DNA from: Pseudomonadota bacterium
GTDB taxonomy: Bacteria; Pseudomonadota; Alphaproteobacteria; Rhizobiales; Xanthobacteraceae
Length of the DNA: 11,222 nt
Reading direction: 5' to 3'
Assembly (NCBI GenBank): GCA_023432885.1
Contig: JAEZEU010000461.1
Span: 1 to 11,222 of the forward strand
The notes under the pieces are model-generated. The model worked only from the letters and a program-made list of their open reading frames with translations. It was not told the DNA's origin and ran no database searches. Numbering within the stretch: the first letter of the stretch is position 1; each line of letters begins with the position of its first letter. Shown here piece after piece: positions 5,949 to 11,222 of this stretch. The translations under genes and the position numbers were made by a program.

Positions 5949-6769
5949 GCGAACTCGCGGCGCGAGAGGAGCGGGGCATTGCGCTGCATCGCGTGGGCGC
6001 AATGGTGCTGCGCTACTGGTATCTCCTGCTGTCGTCCTGGCCGCGGCTCCTGGAGCTGATCTACTGGCCGGCCCTGCAGATCATCACCTGGGGCTTCCTG
6101 CAAAGCTACATCGCGCAGAACGACGGCTTTTTCGCGCGCGCCGGCGGCACGCTGATCGGCGCCGTGATCCTGTGGGACATCCTGTTCCGCGGCCAGCTCG
6201 GCTTCTCGATCTCGTTCCTCGAGGAAATGTGGGCGCGCAACCTCGGCAACCTCATGATGAGCCCGCTGAAGCCGATCGAGTTGCTGATCGCGCTGATAGT
6301 GATGAGCCTCATTCGCCTCGCCATCGGCGTAATCCCGATGACGCTGCTTGCCTACTTCTTCTTCGGCTTCAATTTCTATTCGATCGGCCTGCCGCTGATT
6401 GCGTTCTTCTGCAACCTGATCTTTTTCAGCTGGTCGATCGGGATCTTCGTGTCGGGTCTCGTGCTGCGCAATGGGCTTGGGGCCGAGAGCATCGTCTGGA
6501 CGCTGATGTTCGGCGTGATGCCGCTCGCCTGCGTCTATTATCCCGTCAGCGTGCTGCCGTACTGGCTGCAATATGTCGCCTGGGCGTTGCCGCCGACCTA
6601 CGTGTTCGAGGGGATGCGGGCGCTCCTGATCGAGCAAAAGTTCCGCGCGGATCTGATGCTTGAGGCGCTCGCCCTCAACGCGGTGCTGCTCGTTGCCTCA
6701 TTTCTGATCTTTCTCGCCCTATTGCGCAGCGCGAAACGAAACGGATCGCTGCTCGGGGGTGGCGAATAA
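5945..6769 (+). CDS. ABC-2 type exporter, membrane subunit
   Basis: A 274-residue integral membrane protein, partner of the preceding ATPase. Six hydrophobic segments are readable (about 35-56, 68-90, 111-139, 147-173, 182-200 and 243-262). The ABC-2 family signature is the segment after the fifth helix, running from PLACVYYPVS (193-202) through LPPTYVFEGMRALL (215-228). No signal peptide is visible; the N-terminus is cytoplasmic by the usual family topology. The length is typical for ABC-2 permeases. Translation is probably coupled to the ATPase gene through the ATGA overlap. The substrate cannot be told from sequence. The position next to regSR does not by itself mean RegR control. Confidence 0.92.
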   Translation: MSELAAREERGIALHRVGAMVLRYWYLLLSSWPRLLELIYWPALQIITWGFLQSYIAQNDGFFARAGGTLIGAVILWDILFRGQLGFSISFLEEMWARNLGNLMMSPLKPIELLIALIVMSLIRLAIGVIPMTLLAYFFFGFNFYSIGLPLIAFFCNLIFFSWSIGIFVSGLVLRNGLGAESIVWTLMFGVMPLACVYYPVSVLPYWLQYVAWALPPTYVFEGMRALLIEQKFRADLMLEALALNAVLLVASFLIFLALLRSAKRNGSLLGGGE

Positions 6770-6793
6770 GTCACATTTCTCCAAGAAAGTTCA

Positions 6794-6816
6794 GGGGTTA
6801 TGGCATTTCTGCCCCC
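6794..6816 (+). terminator. Weak hairpin after the ABC operon
   Basis: GGCA (6802-6805) and TGCC (6810-6813) close a TTTC loop. GGG of 6794-6797 can add three pairs with CCC (6814-6816) across a TTAT bulge. There is no T tract after it, so intrinsic termination is doubtful. It is the only candidate between the ABC operon and the phaZ promoter. Confidence 0.2.
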
Positions 6817-6837
6817 GAACATTAACTAATCGGTACA

Positions 6838-6866
6838 TTGACGCTTTGTTTGCCAGCCTGCATTAT
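6838..6866 (+). promoter_or_regulatory. phaZ: Sigma70-type promoter of phaZ
   Basis: TTGACG (6838-6843) matches the -35 consensus at five of six positions. CATTAT (6861-6866) matches the -10 consensus at four of six, and the spacer is exactly 17 bp. Transcription would start near 6873 and give a leader of about 30 nt to the ATG at 6904. The upstream part of this 134-bp gap is relatively AT-rich. Confidence 0.6.
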
Positions 6867-6877
6867 GCTGCATTGCA
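6858..6877 (+). promoter_or_regulatory. TGCA-rich direct repeat over the phaZ -10 box, possible operator
   Basis: CTGCATT occurs at 6858-6864 and again at 6868-6874, a 10-bp period that puts both copies on one face of the helix. The second copy runs into TGCATTGCA (6869-6877). The repeat overlaps the -10 box and the predicted start point. TGC/GCA-rich repeats of this kind are reported as targets of the PHB repressor PhaR, so an operator is plausible, but no family match was computed. Confidence 0.35.
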
Positions 6878-6903
6878 AAACGGGATCGAGGTTCGAGAAA
6901 CAC

Positions 6904-8244
6904 ATGCCGATTGGTGAATTTGGCGGTGCACCGCCCCTGGCAGCCGAAGGCAGTCCGGTACTAACCACGCCGATGTACTGGATGTACGAGATGGCGCACG
7001 CCTCTCTCAATCCGGCCCGGGCGGTCACCGACGCCACCAAGATCCTGTTTCAGAATCCGCTCAATCCCTGGACCCACACCGAACTCGGCAAGTCCGTCGC
7101 CGCTGCCTGCGAATTATTCGAGCGCACTACGCGCCGGTACGGCAAGCCGGAATGGGGTCTCAACGAAACCACCGTCAACGGCGTCCGCGTCCCCGTCGAG
7201 GTCCGTTCGGTATGGGAGATGCCGTTTTGCCGTCTGCTGTATTTCGATCGCAAGATAACGCGTCCGCTGCCCACGCCGGCACCGCGCGTGCTGATCGTTG
7301 CACCGCTATCCGGCCATTACGCGACGCTCCTGCGCGGCACCGTCGAAGCCTTCCTGCCGACGCACGAGGTCTACATTACCGACTGGTCCGATGCGCGCAT
7401 GGTGCCGGTTACCATGGGCCGCTTCGATCTCGATGATTACGTCGACTACCTGATCCAGATGCTGCACGAGCTTGGCGGCAACATGCATGTGATCGCGGTG
7501 TGCCAGCCGTCGGTGCCGGTAGTGGCCGCGGTCTCCGTCATGGAGGCCAACAACGATCCCTATGTTCCGATCTCGATGACGCTGATGGGCGGCCCGATCG
7601 ACACCCGCCGCAATCCGACTGCCGTGAATGCGCTGGCCGAAGACCGCGGCATCGAATGGTTCCGCAACAATGTCATCACCAAGGTGCCGTTCCCGCATCC
7701 CGGCGTGATGCGCGACGTCTATCCGGGCTTCCTGCAGCTCAACGGCTTCATCAGCATGAATCTCGACCGGCACATGGACGCCCACAAGGCGCTGTTTGCC
7801 AATCTGGTGAAGGGCGATGGCGACCTCGTCGACAAGCATCGCGAGTTCTACGACGAATATCTTGCCGTCATGGACCTGCCTGCCGAGTATTACCTGCAGA
7901 CCGTCGACCTGGTTTTCGTCAAGCACGCGCTGCCCAAGGGCGAGATGACCCATCGCGGCCGTCTCGTCGATCCCTCGAAAATCCGCCGCGTGGCGCTGAT
8001 GACGGTGGAAGGCGAGAAAGACGACATTTCGGGGCTCGGCCAGACCGAGGCCACGCATGCGCTGTGTCCGCTGATCCCCTCGCATCGCCGTGTGCATTAC
8101 GTGCAGAAGGGCGTCGGTCACTATGGCGTGTTCAACGGCTCACGCTTCCGTTCGGAGATCGTGCCGCGCATCAACGATTTCATGATCTCGGCGGCGACGA
8201 ACAAGAAGCCATCGCTCTTCGTGGCGGCCCGGGCCGCCGAATAA
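6904..8244 (+). CDS. phaZ: Intracellular poly(3-hydroxybutyrate) depolymerase
   Basis: A 446-residue intracellular PHB depolymerase, which hydrolyses native PHB granules to release 3-hydroxybutyrate units in the cytoplasm. The fold is alpha/beta-hydrolase with the family C-terminal domain (PHB_depo_C). The nucleophile position is VCQPS with C200 rather than a GxSxG serine, as in Ralstonia PhaZ1 where Cys183 is catalytic. The acid is D373 or D374 in EGEKDDISG and the base is H406 in GVGHYGVF. The N-terminal PMYWMYEMAHASLNPAR segment (23-39) is typical. No signal peptide is present. The start is the ATG at 6904. The frame is open to a TTG at 6838, but that TTG is the -35 box of a good promoter, so the upstream start is unlikely. 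The ribosome binding site is weak (GAGG at 6888-6891, 12 nt away). The gene has its own promoter and appears monocistronic. Confidence 0.93.
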   Translation: MPIGEFGGAPPLAAEGSPVLTTPMYWMYEMAHASLNPARAVTDATKILFQNPLNPWTHTELGKSVAAACELFERTTRRYGKPEWGLNETTVNGVRVPVEVRSVWEMPFCRLLYFDRKITRPLPTPAPRVLIVAPLSGHYATLLRGTVEAFLPTHEVYITDWSDARMVPVTMGRFDLDDYVDYLIQMLHELGGNMHVIAVCQPSVPVVAAVSVMEANNDPYVPISMTLMGGPIDTRRNPTAVNALAEDRGIEWFRNNVITKVPFPHPGVMRDVYPGFLQLNGFISMNLDRHMDAHKALFANLVKGDGDLVDKHREFYDEYLAVMDLPAEYYLQTVDLVFVKHALPKGEMTHRGRLVDPSKIRRVALMTVEGEKDDISGLGQTEATHALCPLIPSHRRVHYVQKGVGHYGVFNGSRFRSEIVPRINDFMISAATNKKPSLFVAARAAE

Positions 8245-8248
8245 CGGA

Positions 8249-8276
8249 AACCCGAACGCGAATCCGCCCTCGGGTT
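8249..8276 (+). terminator. Hairpin just after the phaZ stop
   Basis: AACCCGA (8249-8255) pairs perfectly with TCGGGTT (8270-8276), and an inner GCG/CGC pair (8258-8260 with 8265-8267) continues the stem after a 2-nt internal loop. It begins 4 nt after the phaZ stop. No T tract follows, so it may protect the mRNA 3' end or act with factors rather than terminate on its own. Confidence 0.4.
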
Positions 8277-8370
8277 AACCTCCTGAATCCCCACGCGGAA
8301 TCCAGATTCGCGCTTGCGCGAACGAGTGAGTCAGGAGTCAGTTTTTGAGACCCTCCTTAGGACCGGAATC
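8260..8370. repeat. Cluster of seven GANTC (CcrM methylation) sites
   Basis: GANTC occurs at 8260, 8285, 8298, 8305, 8328, 8335 and 8366 (first base of each), seven sites in 111 bp. A random sequence would have about one per 256 bp. CcrM methylates this motif in alphaproteobacteria and hemimethylation can time transcription. The two GAGTC sites belong to a perfect tandem GAGTCAG (8328-8334 and 8335-8341). Confidence 0.6.
8280..8346 (+). ncRNA. Possible structured RNA in the phaZ 3' region
   Basis: CTCCTGA (8280-8286) is perfectly complementary to TCAGGAG (8331-8337). The pair encloses a second hairpin, TTCGCG (8307-8312) with CGCGAA (8317-8322) and a CTTG loop. A T5 run follows at 8342-8346. 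CTCCT at 8280 and CCTCCTT at 8352-8358 are anti-Shine-Dalgarno-like sequences of the type exposed in alphaproteobacterial regulatory RNAs. No promoter of its own was recognised, so it would be a 3' UTR element or a processed sRNA. The strand is set by the T runs. This is inference from inverted repeats only. Confidence 0.3.
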
Positions 8371-8384
8371 GACCTAAATTTTTT
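8357..8384 (+). terminator. Intrinsic terminator candidate downstream of phaZ
   Basis: TTAGG (8357-8361) and CCTAA (8373-8377) form a 5-bp stem with one extra C-G pair beyond an A-A mismatch. It is followed at once by A and six T (8379-8384). The stem is short but the tail is the best in the window. It would end the phaZ transcript about 140 nt after the stop codon. Confidence 0.4.
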
Positions 8385-8403
8385 GGTTCCAGCCACTGCT
8401 GCT

Positions 8404-8435
8404 AGGGGCCGAGGAACGGTCAGCCCCTGTATATT
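8404..8435 (+). promoter_or_regulatory. Inverted repeat and -10-like box before the metallopeptidase gene
   Basis: AGGGGC (8404-8409) and GCCCCT (8423-8428) form a 6-bp inverted repeat around 13 nt. TATATT (8430-8435) follows directly and matches the -10 consensus at five of six positions. No acceptable -35 box lies 16-18 bp upstream. If real, it would start transcription near 8442 and give an 84-nt leader to the chosen ATG at 8526. Confidence 0.25.
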
Positions 8436-8525
8436 GGGCAAATGATTTGTTTTTGCGCCGAGCGATTTCCCTGGCGTCGGATGTGGCAGATTCCGGGCGA
8501 ACTGCTCCTCCCCGGACTTCCAGAC

Positions 8526-9281
8526 ATGGCCACTCGCGCGCTCCTCTATCGGCGGCCCGCCGAACCTTCGACTCTCGTAGTCGCTCACGGATCACAGTTT
8601 TTCTCGATCAAGCTCAGGCGGCATCGGCGCGCGCGCCGCTATACCTTGCGCATTCATCCCACGGACCGCGCAGCGATCCTGACCATGCCGCCGCGCGGCA
8701 CCATCGCGGAGGCGAGGGATTTCGCGAAGATGCATGGCGGCTGGATCGCCGCGCGCCTCGGCCGCCTGCCGAAGGCGGCGCCCTTCCAGCCCGGCACGGT
8801 CATCCCGCTGCGCGGTGTGCCGCACCGGATCGTGCATCGCGCCGGCGAGCGCGGCACGGTGTGGACGGAGACGCGCGACAGCGGCGAGAAGGTTCTCTGC
8901 GTCGCCGGCGATATCGAGTTCACTGACCGCCGCGTGCACGATTTCCTCAAGCGCGAGGCGCGCAAGGAACTGCACAAGGCCTCGCTCGCGTATGCCGAGG
9001 CGCTGGGTGTGCGGGTCAAGCGGGTGTCGATCCGCGACCAGTCGAGCCGCTGGGGTTCCTGCACTTCGGCGGGCTCGCTGTCCTATTCCTGGCGGCTGAT
9101 CCTCGCGCCGCCTTTCGTGCTGGACTATCTCGCAGCGCATGAAGTGGCGCATCTCGTCGAGATGAACCATTCACCGCGGTTCTGGCGTGTCGTCGGGCGC
9201 GTCTGCGATCACGTCGAGCGCGCAAAGATCTGGCTCGATACCCACGGCAACGATCTGCACCGCTACGGGATCGAGGATTAG
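8526..9281 (+). CDS. SprT/YgjP-like zinc metallopeptidase (DUF45, M48-type)
   Basis: A 251-residue cytosolic protein of the YgjP/DUF45 family, often annotated as an M48-family metallopeptidase. The zinc site is H205-E-V-A-H209 in AAHEVAHLVEMNH, with a likely third ligand at H215. The preceding RDQSSRWGSC segment (170-179) and SYSWRLILAP (186-195) are the strongest family marks. The first 60 residues carry a basic KLRRHRRARRYTLRI strand. E. coli YgjP was reported to have a UTP-related activity, so peptidase function should not be assumed. ATG 8526 is chosen because the protein then begins MATRALLYRRP, as I recall for Bradyrhizobium relatives. An in-frame ATG at 8442 would add 28 residues with no homology I can recognise. 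Neither start has a clear ribosome binding site. It converges on the penicillin-binding protein gene. Confidence 0.88.
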   Translation: MATRALLYRRPAEPSTLVVAHGSQFFSIKLRRHRRARRYTLRIHPTDRAAILTMPPRGTIAEARDFAKMHGGWIAARLGRLPKAAPFQPGTVIPLRGVPHRIVHRAGERGTVWTETRDSGEKVLCVAGDIEFTDRRVHDFLKREARKELHKASLAYAEALGVRVKRVSIRDQSSRWGSCTSAGSLSYSWRLILAPPFVLDYLAAHEVAHLVEMNHSPRFWRVVGRVCDHVERAKIWLDTHGNDLHRYGIED

Positions 9282-9288
9282 AGCAGGG

Positions 9289-9303
9289 CGCCCATCAAGG
9301 GCG
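9289..9303. terminator. Short GC hairpin between convergent genes
   Basis: CGCCC (9289-9293) and GGGCG (9299-9303) enclose ATCAA, starting 8 nt after the metallopeptidase stop; one wobble and one further pair can extend it. No T tract follows on either strand, so its role as terminator is uncertain. Confidence 0.25.
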
Positions 9304-9314
9304 TCATCGCCGGC

Positions 9315-9400
9315 GCGTGGGCGATCCAATATCCCACAGAACGCAGTGATAGGGCCGAGGCGCTGCGGCTACTGACACCCCGCATCGCGGGGTATGACGG
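9315..9400. repeat. Degenerate copy of a dispersed intergenic repeat (Bradyrhizobium type)
   Basis: The stretch begins CGTGGGCGATCCAATATCCC and ends CTACTGACACCCCGCATCGC followed by GGGGTATGACGG. I recall a common intergenic element of Bradyrhizobium and relatives with the same order: GCGATCCAGTATTCC, a variable middle, GCGTACTGGAT, a CCCCGC hairpin and CATGAC. Here the outer inverted repeat (ATCCAGTA with TACTGGAT) has decayed. The inner hairpin ACCCCGC (9377-9383) with GCGGGGT (9387-9393) is a perfect 7-bp stem and could also end the minus-strand gene. Confidence 0.45.
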
Positions 9401-9416
9401 CGGGCAAGGTGGCGTC

Positions 9417-11222
9417 TCAGCGTCCCCCGAACAGCCTGTCGACCAGCCAGCCATCAAGGCCGGCGGCAGCTTCCGGCCGGGCACTTGGGTTCGCCGGCGA
9501 AGCGGAGGCGCGGGTCGGCGGCGGCGGGCGATAGCCGCTGTCCGATGCCACTGGCCGCGGCGGCTGCGGGGCTTGGCTGGGCGGTGGCGCGACGCTCGAC
9601 GGCGATGCCGCGGTCTGGAAGAAATTCGACAGGAAGCCGCCGCCACCGCCGCGCCAATTCGGCAGTGCCGCGACCGGCACGCCCTGGTGGGCGACGCGCA
9701 TGAATCGGGTCCACACTTCCACGGGCAGGCCGCCGCCGGTCGCCTTCCTGGTCGGCGAGTTGTCGTCATTGCCGAGCCAGACGCCGGTGACGAGGTTGGC
9801 GGTGTAGCCGACGAACCAGGCGTCACGGAAATCCTGGCTGGTGCCGGTTTTGCCCGCCGCGGTCCAGCCGGGAATGTCCGCTTTTCGCGCGGTACCGCTG
9901 ACGATGGTCTCCTGCATCATGGCGTTCATCATCCCGACATGGCGCGGGTCGATCACCTGGTTGGGCGGATCGGCCTGGCGCGCATAGAGCAGCTTGTTGC
10001 CCTCCATGGTGCGGATCTTCGTCACCACATGCGGCGATACGCTCTGGCCGCCATTGGCGAATGCTGCATAGGCGCCGACTAGCTCGGTGACCGACACTTC
10101 CGAGGTGCCGAGCGCGATGGAAGGGTTCGCGTCGAGTTTGGAGGAAATGCCGAGGCGGTGCGCGGTGCGCACGACGTTCTTCGGCCCGACCTCGATGCCG
10201 ACCCGCACCGCCACCGTATTGAGCGACATCGCGAGCGCCTGGGTGAGCGTCACCGCGCCGAAATATTCATGGGTGTAGTTCTCCGGCCGCCAGCCCTTCA
10301 GATCCAGGGGCGCGTCCTGGCGGATGGTTTCCGGCGTCAGGCCCGCTTCCAGCGCGGTGAGATATACGAACGGCTTGAAGGCCGAGCCGGGCTGGCGCTT
10401 GGCGGTCACGGCGCGGTTAAATTGGCTGTCCGCGTAATTGCGCCCGCCGACCATGGCACGGACCGCACCATTGGGCGTCATTGCGACCAACGCACCCTGC
10501 GTGACATTGAACTTCACGCTCTTGGCAGCGAGCTCGTCGATAATAGCGGCTTCCGCCACACTCTGCAGTTTCGGATCGATGGTGGTCTGGACGACGATGC
10601 TCTGGTCGATCTGCCCCACCAGATCGTCCAGCACTTCGCCGATCCAGTCGGCGACATAATTCACGGTGCCGGCGCCGACCGGTTTCACATTGTATTGCGG
10701 CGCGCCGGTGGAGCCCTTGGCCTGGGCGGCGGTGATGAATTCGGCGTCCTGCATCGCCGCCAGCACGATCTTCGCGCGCGCCTCGGCGCCTTCGGGATTG
10801 CGGTTCGGCGCAAGACGCGACGGCGACTTGACGAGGCCAGCCAGCATGGCGGCTTCGGCGATGGTGACGTTCTTCGCGCTCTTGCCAAAGTATTTTTGCG
10901 CGGCGGCTTCCACGCCGTAGGCGCCGGAGCCGAAATAGACGCGGTTCAGATAGAGTTCGAGGATCTGGTTCTTCGAATGCTTGCGCTCCAGCCAGAAGGC
11001 GAGCTCCACCTCCTGCAGCTTGCGCTGCATGGTGCGCTCCTGGGTCAGGAACAGGTTCTTTGCCAATTGCTGGGTCAGCGTCGAGCCGCCCTGCGACACG
11101 CCGCGATGCATCAGGTTGGTCGCTGCCGCGCGGGCGATGCCGATGGGATCGACGCCCCAATGCGAATAGAAACGGCGGTCCTCGATGGCGATGAAGGCCT
11201 TCGGCAGATAGGGCGGCAGATC
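9417..11222 (-). CDS. Class A penicillin-binding protein, PBP1A type (N-terminus outside window)
   Basis: A bifunctional peptidoglycan synthase of the inner membrane; 601 residues are visible and the frame runs off the right edge. Numbering from the edge, the glycosyltransferase (GT51) domain retains the catalytic glutamate E14 in AIEDRRFYSHWGVDP and the second motif GGSTLTQQLAKNLFL (45-59). The transpeptidase domain has the nucleophile S280 and K283 in GSAFKPF, the SLN motif S333-N335, and KTGTS starting at K458. The C-terminal 60 or so residues are Gly-, Pro- and Ala-rich, then end in LDGWLVDRLFGGR, a tail commonly disordered. The cytoplasmic N-terminus, membrane anchor and first part of GT51 are missing. 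The Met at 11111 is internal, because the conserved GT51 sequence continues before it. The promoter is outside the window. Confidence 0.95.
   Translation of the reverse strand, partial: DLPPYLPKAFIAIEDRRFYSHWGVDPIGIARAAATNLMHRGVSQGGSTLTQQLAKNLFLTQERTMQRKLQEVELAFWLERKHSKNQILELYLNRVYFGSGAYGVEAAAQKYFGKSAKNVTIAEAAMLAGLVKSPSRLAPNRNPEGAEARAKIVLAAMQDAEFITAAQAKGSTGAPQYNVKPVGAGTVNYVADWIGEVLDDLVGQIDQSIVVQTTIDPKLQSVAEAAIIDELAAKSVKFNVTQGALVAMTPNGAVRAMVGGRNYADSQFNRAVTAKRQPGSAFKPFVYLTALEAGLTPETIRQDAPLDLKGWRPENYTHEYFGAVTLTQALAMSLNTVAVRVGIEVGPKNVVRTAHRLGISSKLDANPSIALGTSEVSVTELVGAYAAFANGGQSVSPHVVTKIRTMEGNKLLYARQADPPNQVIDPRHVGMMNAMMQETIVSGTARKADIPGWTAAGKTGTSQDFRDAWFVGYTANLVTGVWLGNDDNSPTRKATGGGLPVEVWTRFMRVAHQGVPVAALPNWRGGGGGFLSNFFQTAASPSSVAPPPSQAPQPPRPVASDSGYRPPPPTRASASPANPSARPEAAAGLDGWLVDRLFGGR

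Noticed and set aside
5307..6002. 231-codon minus-strand frame across the ABC ATPase gene
   Set aside because: Antisense shadow; repetitive polar composition and no domain, while the plus strand has full Walker motifs.
5845..6663. 272-codon plus-strand frame overlapping the permease
   Set aside because: Arg/Ala-rich out-of-frame shadow; the permease in the other frame has six clear membrane segments and a strong ribosome binding site.
7306..8121. 271-codon minus-strand frame within phaZ
   Set aside because: Antisense shadow with His/Asp/Arg-rich sequence and no family resemblance.
7500..8348. 282-codon plus-strand frame overlapping phaZ and its 3' region
   Set aside because: Shadow of phaZ with Arg/Gly/Pro-rich composition; it crosses the structured non-coding stretch without any coding sign.
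8331..8595. Minus-strand frames of 73-85 codons before the metallopeptidase gene
   Set aside because: No ribosome binding site or recognisable motif, and they cross the inverted repeats and the start of the plus-strand gene.
1..11222. CRISPR array, insertion sequence, tRNA or prophage signature
   Set aside because: No regularly spaced repeats, transposase or integrase motif, cloverleaf-like sequence or phage gene was seen on either strand.

Overview
The window is GC-rich DNA from an alphaproteobacterium, most likely a member of the Bradyrhizobium/Rhodopseudomonas group (Nitrobacteraceae). The reasons are a RegS/RegR (RegB/RegA-type) redox two-component pair, an intracellular PHB depolymerase of the alphaproteobacterial type, an MmcB-family protein, and an intergenic repeat resembling one I recall from Bradyrhizobium genomes. 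The assignment rests on reading the proteins; no search was run.

Layout. (1) 1-3060, plus strand, nucleic-acid maintenance: the 3' end of mmcB, a NYN/PIN-like nuclease with a C-terminal LOTUS-like domain, an AlkB dioxygenase starting at TTG, and a DUF763 protein whose ATG overlaps the alkB stop (ATGA). (2) 3079-5062, minus strand: regS then regR, separated by 109 bp. RegS keeps the quinone-site heptapeptide and the redox cysteine; regR starts at TTG behind a good ribosome binding site. (3) 5157-6769, plus strand and divergent from regS: an ABC-2 exporter (ATPase plus permease, ATGA overlap). (4) 6838-8244: a good sigma70-type promoter followed by phaZ. (5) 8245-8525: a gene-free stretch rich in inverted repeats, with seven GANTC (CcrM) sites in 111 bp, a tandem 7-mer and a terminator-like hairpin with a T tract. 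(6) 8526-9281: a SprT/YgjP-like M48-type metallopeptidase. (7) 9282-9416: a convergent gap holding a probable degenerate dispersed repeat. (8) 9417-11222, minus strand: a class A penicillin-binding protein (PBP1A type) cut by the window edge at its N-terminus.

How the parts relate. The first block reads as a damage-response neighbourhood (MmcB, NYN-LOTUS, AlkB, DUF763). The uncharacterised DUF763 protein, coupled to alkB and carrying a helix-hairpin-helix-like segment, is the best candidate for new biology at protein level. RegSR links redox state to gene expression, and PhaZ mobilises the PHB carbon and reductant store, but no direct regulatory link between them is visible. The best candidate for undescribed non-coding biology is the structured, GANTC-dense stretch after phaZ. 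No tRNA, rRNA, CRISPR array, insertion sequence or prophage gene was seen.
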